Shown here: in pieces, positions 59,617 to 64,000 of the stretch | How positions within the stretch are numbered: position 1 is the first letter of the stretch | Layout: each line of letters starts with the position of its first letter | Assembly (NCBI RefSeq): GCF_019216885.1 | Contig: NZ_JAAQRC020000001.1 | Span: 2,542,001-2,606,000, forward strand | Direction of reading: 5' to 3' | Source: Methylobacterium sp. SyP6R | GTDB lineage: Bacteria; Pseudomonadota; Alphaproteobacteria; Rhizobiales; Beijerinckiaceae | Length of the DNA: 64,000 nucleotides | Position numbers and translations under genes: made by a program | Notes under the pieces: generated by a model | Seen by the model: the letters and a program-made list of their open reading frames with translations, nothing else | The model's database searches: none | Told to the model about the DNA's origin: nothing

Positions 59617-61655
59617 TCCTGCCCGGCTGGCGCCAATGGCTCTTCGCCCTCAAGGTCAGCGGGGCGGCGCTGCTTGCCCTCGGGATCGCCCTGTGGGTCG
59701 ACCTGCCGCGGCCGTACTGGGCGATGGCGACCGTCTACATCACCATGCAGCCGCTCTCCGGCGCCACCCGCTCCAAGGCCCTCTACCGGGTCGTCGGCAC
59801 GCTGATCGGCGTCTCGGCCGCGGTCGCGATGGTGCCGCCCCTCGTCAACGCCCCGGAGGTGCTGACCCTGGCGCTCGCCCTCTGGACCGCCGGCTGCCTC
59901 TATCTCTCGCTCCTCGACCGCACGCCGCGGGCCTACCTGTTCATGCTCGCCGGCTACACCGCCGCGCTGATCGGCTTCCCGGCGGTCACGAACCCCGAGA
60001 CCATCTTCGACACCGCGGTGTCGCGGGCCGAGGAGATCACGCTCGGCATCCTCTGCGCCTCCCTGGTGGCGAGCCTCGTCGTCCCCGAGCCGGTCGGTCC
60101 GGTACTGGCGGCCCGGGTCGGGGCCTGGCTGGGGGAGGCCGGGCGCTGGACCGGCGACGTGCTCTCAGGCGTCGGCGAGGCGCCCGCCCTCCGGGCCCGG
60201 CGCCTGCGGCTGGCCGCGGAGGCCGCGGAGATCGACGCTCTCTCGACCCATCTCGCCTACGACACCTCGGCCCAGAGCCGAGCGGTGCCGCTGGTGCAGC
60301 TCCTGCGCGGCCGGATGCTGATGCTGCTGCCGGTCCTCTCCTCCCTCGCCGATCGGATCGCGGCGCTCAAGAGCCTGTCGGGCCTCACGCCGGAGCTGCG
60401 CCACCTGCTCGCCGATGTCGAGGCGTGGTCGGCGGAAGGAGCGCCGGCCGCCGGGGCGGACGCGCTCACGGCCCGCATCGAGGCCTCCGACCGCGCGCTC
60501 TCCACTCATCCATCCTGGAGCGCCCTGGTGCGGGCGAGCCTGATCGAGCGCCTGCGCGAGCTGGTGGCGATCGGCCGGGATTGCCGGGCGTTGCAGGACG
60601 GCGTTGCCCGCGGCGACGGTTCGTTGCGCGAGCCCCTGGCCTATGCGGGCGAGTTCGGCGGCCGGGCGCCGCGCCACCGCGACCACGGCATGGCGTTCCG
60701 CTCCGCCCTCGGGGCGTTCTTCGGCATCGTCGCCTGCGTGGTGGTGTGGATCGCCACCGCCTGGCCCGACGGCGCCACCGCGGCGATGATGGGCGCGGTG
60801 CTGTGCTGCATGTTCGCGACCCAGGACGATCCGGTCCCGGCGATCCTGAGCTTCGCCACCTGGACCGGGGTGGCCGCTCTGGCGATCGGCGTGCTGCTGT
60901 TCGGCGTGATGCCGCTGGTGCACGATTTCGTCAGCCTCGCCCTGGTGCTGGCGCCGCCCCTGATCCTGTGCGGCCTGCTGATGACGAATCCCAAAACCCT
61001 GCCGGTGGGGCTGGCGCTCGGCGTCAACGGCAACGCGCTGCTGGCGATCCAGGACCGCTACGCGTCGGAATTCGGAGCTTACGTCAATTCGGGCATCGCG
61101 CTGGTCGGCGGCATCTGGCTCGCCGCCCTGGTGACCCGGCTGGTGCGCTCGGTCGGGGCGGAGCACGGCGCCCGCCGGCTGGTCGCGGCGAGCCGCGCCG
61201 ATCTCGCCCGGGCGGCGCGGCGGCGCGGGCACGGCGACCGCACCGCCTTCGCCCACCTGATGCTCGACCGCCTCGGCCTCCTGGTGCCGCGGCTGGCCGC
61301 CGCCGGGCCCGACAGCGACCTGTCCCGGATCGACACCCTGGCGGCCCTGCGGGTCGGCATGAACCTCGTCTCGCTGCGGCGCGCCCGCCACGGCCTGCCG
61401 CGCGAGGCCGTCGCCGCGCTCGATGCCGCCCTCGACGCGGTGGCCGGCCATTACGAGGGGCCGCGCGGGCCGGCCCCCGAAACCTTGCTCCGCCGCATCG
61501 ACGCGGCGCTCGCGCGGATCGAGGCGGAACCCGTCGGCGCGTCGGGACACGACGCCCGGCGCGACGCGCTCCTCGGCCTCGTGGGCCTGCGCCGGGCGCT
61601 GTTTCCCGCGGCGGCGCCTCCCGGCGCCGCCCTGCTCGCGAGGGAGGCCGCCTGA
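59613..61655 (+). CDS. FUSC-family inner-membrane exporter (AaeB-like)
   Basis: 680 residues from the GTG at 59613. Two copies of a five- or six-helix membrane block: about 10-165 (WLFALKVSGAALLALGIALW, PYWAMATVYITMQPLSGATR SKALYRVVGTLIG) and 355-510 (FRSALGAFFGIVACVVVWIA, MMGAVLCCMFATQDDP). Each is followed by a cytoplasmic helical domain. Matches the aromatic-acid/fusaric-acid efflux family. Works with the DUF1656 and HlyD proteins; substrate unknown. Confidence 0.92.
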   Translation: MILPGWRQWLFALKVSGAALLALGIALWVDLPRPYWAMATVYITMQPLSGATRSKALYRVVGTLIGVSAAVAMVPPLVNAPEVLTLALALWTAGCLYLSLLDRTPRAYLFMLAGYTAALIGFPAVTNPETIFDTAVSRAEEITLGILCASLVASLVVPEPVGPVLAARVGAWLGEAGRWTGDVLSGVGEAPALRARRLRLAAEAAEIDALSTHLAYDTSAQSRAVPLVQLLRGRMLMLLPVLSSLADRIAALKSLSGLTPELRHLLADVEAWSAEGAPAAGADALTARIEASDRALSTHPSWSALVRASLIERLRELVAIGRDCRALQDGVARGDGSLREPLAYAGEFGGRAPRHRDHGMAFRSALGAFFGIVACVVVWIATAWPDGATAAMMGAVLCCMFATQDDPVPAILSFATWTGVAALAIGVLLFGVMPLVHDFVSLALVLAPPLILCGLLMTNPKTLPVGLALGVNGNALLAIQDRYASEFGAYVNSGIALVGGIWLAALVTRLVRSVGAEHGARRLVAASRADLARAARRRGHGDRTAFAHLMLDRLGLLVPRLAAAGPDSDLSRIDTLAALRVGMNLVSLRRARHGLPREAVAALDAALDAVAGHYEGPRGPAPETLLRRIDAALARIEAEPVGASGHDARRDALLGLVGLRRALFPAAAPPGAALLAREAA

Positions 61656-61858
61656 TGGCCGATATCGACCTCTACGGCGTCTTCGTGCCGGCCCTGCTGG
61701 TCTGGGCCCTCGCCGCCTTCCTGATCAACCTCGTGGTGCGCCGCCTGATCGGTGCCCTCGGGCTCTACCGGCTGGTCTGGCACCGGCCGCTCTTCGACCT
61801 CTGCCTCTACCTCGTGTGCCTCGGCGGCGTCGTCTCGCTCGCCGGCCGCCTGACCTGA
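61655..61858 (+). CDS. DUF1656 small membrane protein (AaeX-like)
   Basis: 67 residues, MADIDLYGVFVPALLVWALA AFLINLVVRRLIGALGLYRL VWHRPLFDLCLYLVCLGGVV, two membrane helices with the DIDLYGVFVP and WH(R/P)PLFDL signatures of DUF1656. Starts on the FUSC stop (TGATG) and ends 9 bases before hlyD. Constant companion of FUSC exporters; exact role unknown. Confidence 0.93.
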   Translation: MADIDLYGVFVPALLVWALAAFLINLVVRRLIGALGLYRLVWHRPLFDLCLYLVCLGGVVSLAGRLT

Positions 61859-61867
61859 AGAACCACC

Positions 61868-62851
61868 ATGACCCGCGCGCTCGCCTTCCTCGGCCGCTTC
61901 GCCGTCACCGCCGCCATGCTGGCGCTCGCCGTCATCGTCGGGACGGCCCTCTGGGACTATTACCTCGAAGCTCCCTGGACCCGCGACGGACGGGTGCGGG
62001 CCGAGGTCATCGGTGTCGCCCCCGACGTGTCGGGGCTGGTGCGCGACGTCGAGGTGCGCGACAACCAGCGCGTCAAGCGCGGCGACGTGCTGTTCCGCAT
62101 CGATCCGGACCGCTTCGGCCTCGCGCTTCGCCAGGCCGAGGCCGTGGTGGCCGGCCGCAAGGCGAACCTCGTCCAGGCCGAGGCCGATCTCGCCCGCTAC
62201 CGCCAGCTCAGCGACAACGTCGTGTCGCAGCAGAAGCTCGAGGCGACGCTCGCCGCCGATCAGAGTGCCCGGGCCGCCTACGACCAGGCGGTCGCCGACC
62301 GCGACCTCGCCAGGCTCAACCTCGACCGCTCCGAGGTGCGCGCCTCGGTCAACGGCCGGATCAGCAACCTCGAACTGCGCCCCGGCGCCTATGTCGGGGT
62401 CGGCAAGGCCGTGATGGCGCTCGTCGACAGCGACACCCTGCACGTCCAGGGCTATTTCGAGGAGACGAAGCTCGACCGCATCCATCCCGGCGACCCGGTC
62501 ACCGTGCGGCTGATGGGCGAGGACCGCGACGTCACCGGCACGGTCGAGAGCGTCGCCGCCGGCATCGAGGACCGGGAGCGCAGCGCCGGCGCGTCGCTCC
62601 TCGCCAACGTCAACCCGACCTTCGCCTGGGTGCGCCTCGCCCAGCGCGTCCCGGTGCGGATCGCCCTCGATCCCGCCATCGACCGCGACCGACTCACCGT
62701 CGGGCGCACCGCCACCGTGGTGGTGCACCCGCGCGGCGAGCGGCCGGAGATCCGTCCCTTCGACAATCTCAGGAATTTGGGTTTGCGCCATCTCGGCCTG
62801 CGCGACGGCTGGGAAGCGCTGAAGGCCGCACTGCCGGCGACCAAGGGCTAA
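61868..62851 (+). CDS. HlyD-family periplasmic adaptor (AaeA-like)
   Basis: 327 residues with an N-terminal membrane anchor (FAVTAAMLALAVIVGTALW), the conserved YYLEAPWTRDGRVRAEVIGV APDVSGLV of AaeA/EmrA-like adaptors, a short coiled coil (about 95-150) and lipoyl/barrel halves (RASVNGRISNLELRPGAYVG). Links the FUSC exporter to an outer-membrane channel, which is not encoded in this operon. Confidence 0.94.
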   Translation: MTRALAFLGRFAVTAAMLALAVIVGTALWDYYLEAPWTRDGRVRAEVIGVAPDVSGLVRDVEVRDNQRVKRGDVLFRIDPDRFGLALRQAEAVVAGRKANLVQAEADLARYRQLSDNVVSQQKLEATLAADQSARAAYDQAVADRDLARLNLDRSEVRASVNGRISNLELRPGAYVGVGKAVMALVDSDTLHVQGYFEETKLDRIHPGDPVTVRLMGEDRDVTGTVESVAAGIEDRERSAGASLLANVNPTFAWVRLAQRVPVRIALDPAIDRDRLTVGRTATVVVHPRGERPEIRPFDNLRNLGLRHLGLRDGWEALKAALPATKG

Positions 62852-62967
62852 CGCCCGGCAGGTCACGCCTCGCTTGTGTGGTACCGATATCACTTCCGCC
62901 CCGCACGAGGCCGGATTAAGGAGCGCCGACAAGACGCAATATCCAGCGCGGCCGGGAGGAGGCCCCC

Positions 62968-64000
62968 ATGGCAGACCAGAACAGGGCAGCCCAGAACAGG
63001 GCGGACCCGCAGCAGGACGCCCTCGGCGCCCGCACCATCGCGACGATCACCTGGCGGCTGATGCCGCTGCTCGGCCTGATGTACCTGATCGCCTACATCG
63101 ACCGGCAGAACGTCTCCTATGCCAAGCTCCAGATGGTGGGCGATCTCGGCTTGAGCGAGGCGGCCTACGGCTTCGGCGCCTCGCTGTTCTTCCTCGCCTA
63201 CTTCCTGTTCGAGGTCCCCTCGAACGTGATCCTGGAGCGGGTCGGCGCCCGGGTGTGGTTCACCCGCATCATGGCGACCTGGGGGATCATCACGATCCTG
63301 CTCGGCTTCTCGACCGGGCCGGTGATGTTCTACGTGCTGCGCTTCCTCCTCGGCGCGGCGGAGGCCGGGTTCTTCCCCGGCGTGCTCTACGCGCTGACCC
63401 TGTGGTTCCCGCAGGTCTTCCGCGGCCGGATGGTCGGCTGGTTCATGATCGCGAGCGCGGTGGCCAACGCCGTCGGCGCGGCGATCGGCGGCGCGCTCCT
63501 CGACCTCGACGGGGCGCTCGGCTACCGCGGCTGGCAATGGGTGTTCATCGCCACCGGCGTGCCGGCGGTGCTGCTCGCCTTCGTGGTGTTCTTCATCCTG
63601 CCCGACCGGCCCGAGAAGGCGCCCTGGCTGGGGGCCGACGAGAAGAGGTGGCTCGCCGACACCCTGGCGCGCGAGGCGGCGACCACCCCGCACACCGACC
63701 ACAGCAACCCGTTCCGGGTGCTCGCCGACACCCGCGTCGTGCTGCTCGCGCTGCTCTACGTCGCCTTCCCGCTCGCGGCCTACGGCCTGAGCTACTGGCT
63801 GCCCACGGTGGTGAAGGGCTTCGGCGTCTCGAACACCATGAACGGCGTCATCAACATCATCCCGTGGATCTGCGTCGGCTTCGCCCTGTGGTGGGTGCCC
63901 CGGCACGCGGCGCGCACCGGAGAGACCACCTGGCACATCGCCGGCCCGGCCCTCGTCGGGGCGCTCGGCCTCGTCCTCAGCGTCGTGCTGCCCGGCGACG
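62968..64000 (+). CDS. MFS transporter, anion:cation symporter type (3' end outside window)
   Basis: From the ATG at 62968 (GGGAGGAGG 6 bases before) 344 codons are open to the right edge. ITWRLMPLLGLMYLIAYIDR QNVSYAKLQMVGDLGLSEAA YGFGASLFFLAYFLFEVPSN VILERVGARVWFTRIM is the classic ACS/phthalate-permease start. About eight helices are visible. Members import organic anions such as tartrate, phthalate or sugar acids. Separate from the FUSC operon by about 115 bases. Confidence 0.92.
   Translation, partial: MADQNRAAQNRADPQQDALGARTIATITWRLMPLLGLMYLIAYIDRQNVSYAKLQMVGDLGLSEAAYGFGASLFFLAYFLFEVPSNVILERVGARVWFTRIMATWGIITILLGFSTGPVMFYVLRFLLGAAEAGFFPGVLYALTLWFPQVFRGRMVGWFMIASAVANAVGAAIGGALLDLDGALGYRGWQWVFIATGVPAVLLAFVVFFILPDRPEKAPWLGADEKRWLADTLAREAATTPHTDHSNPFRVLADTRVVLLALLYVAFPLAAYGLSYWLPTVVKGFGVSNTMNGVINIIPWICVGFALWWVPRHAARTGETTWHIAGPALVGALGLVLSVVLPGD

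Overview
This high-GC window looks like chromosome from an alphaproteobacterium of the order Hyphomicrobiales, most like Methylobacterium. That is inferred from the gene content (split ftsW-murG-murC-murB-ftsQ cell-wall cluster, ROSE-like Hsp20 leader, NADP-type Icd, DUF971 next to moaA) and from the dense small palindromic intergenic repeats. No rRNA, tRNA, CRISPR array, phage or intact insertion sequence was seen. Genes are mostly tightly packed. Long open frames opposite or across them are GC artefacts and are left out.

Layout. 1-6942 (minus): ftsW, murG, murC, a DUF559 nuclease-like gene, murB and, after a 0.5 kb gap, ftsQ cut by the left edge. 7084-8800 (minus): a small unknown gene, a repeat block, a frameshifted DUF4926-like gene and a ParB-like gene. 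9337-15582 (plus): a complete tripartite RND efflux system (adaptor, HME-type pump, NodT-type outer membrane channel). 15690-17150: a DUF2188 gene, a NDT/TIR-like gene broken by a 105-bp palindromic element, and a fragment of a pbpC-like gene. 17249-18265: DUF808 membrane protein. 18361-22846 (minus): fumC, dctA and a fumarase-superfamily lyase, divergent from a GntR/HutC regulator across a perfect 45-bp palindrome that overlies a good sigma-70 promoter. 24010-30212: pbpC, an AI-2E-family membrane protein, hisN and an alpha/beta hydrolase. 30549-37721: hsp20, AhpD-like, a basic-tailed HTH protein, a monooxygenase-like protein, hemC, a GGDEF cyclase, pncB, a PNPOx-like protein and a molbindin. 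37952-42688 (plus): FecB/FecCD/FecE-type ABC transporter, mrp/apbC and mobA. 42949-50590: two cyclophilins, a frameshifted secreted protein, coaD, a DUF2233 protein, a glycine-rich secreted protein, a DUF4174 protein, a CurA-like reductase, trmJ and icd. 50755-55057: transposase remnant, moaA, DUF971, MFS, a truncated TTC38-like gene and AraC. 55340-57757 (minus): L,D-transpeptidase, eda and kdgK. 58225-64000 (plus): two small proteins, then marR-FUSC-DUF1656-hlyD efflux and an MFS permease cut by the right edge.

The most notable features are the short repeats. At least six palindromic families occur between genes. One copy sits inside a coding sequence with a short flanking duplication, so it behaves as a mobile MITE-like element. 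Others supply stop codons or whole C-terminal tails to neighbouring genes. Several broken genes were found: the NDT/TIR-like gene, a DUF4926 gene with a 16-bp tandem duplication, a secreted protein with a one-base shift, a truncated TTC38 gene, a pbpC fragment and a transposase fragment. The most interesting intact module is the lyase-dctA-fumC set with its GntR regulator, which may be an uncharacterised route that releases and uses fumarate.
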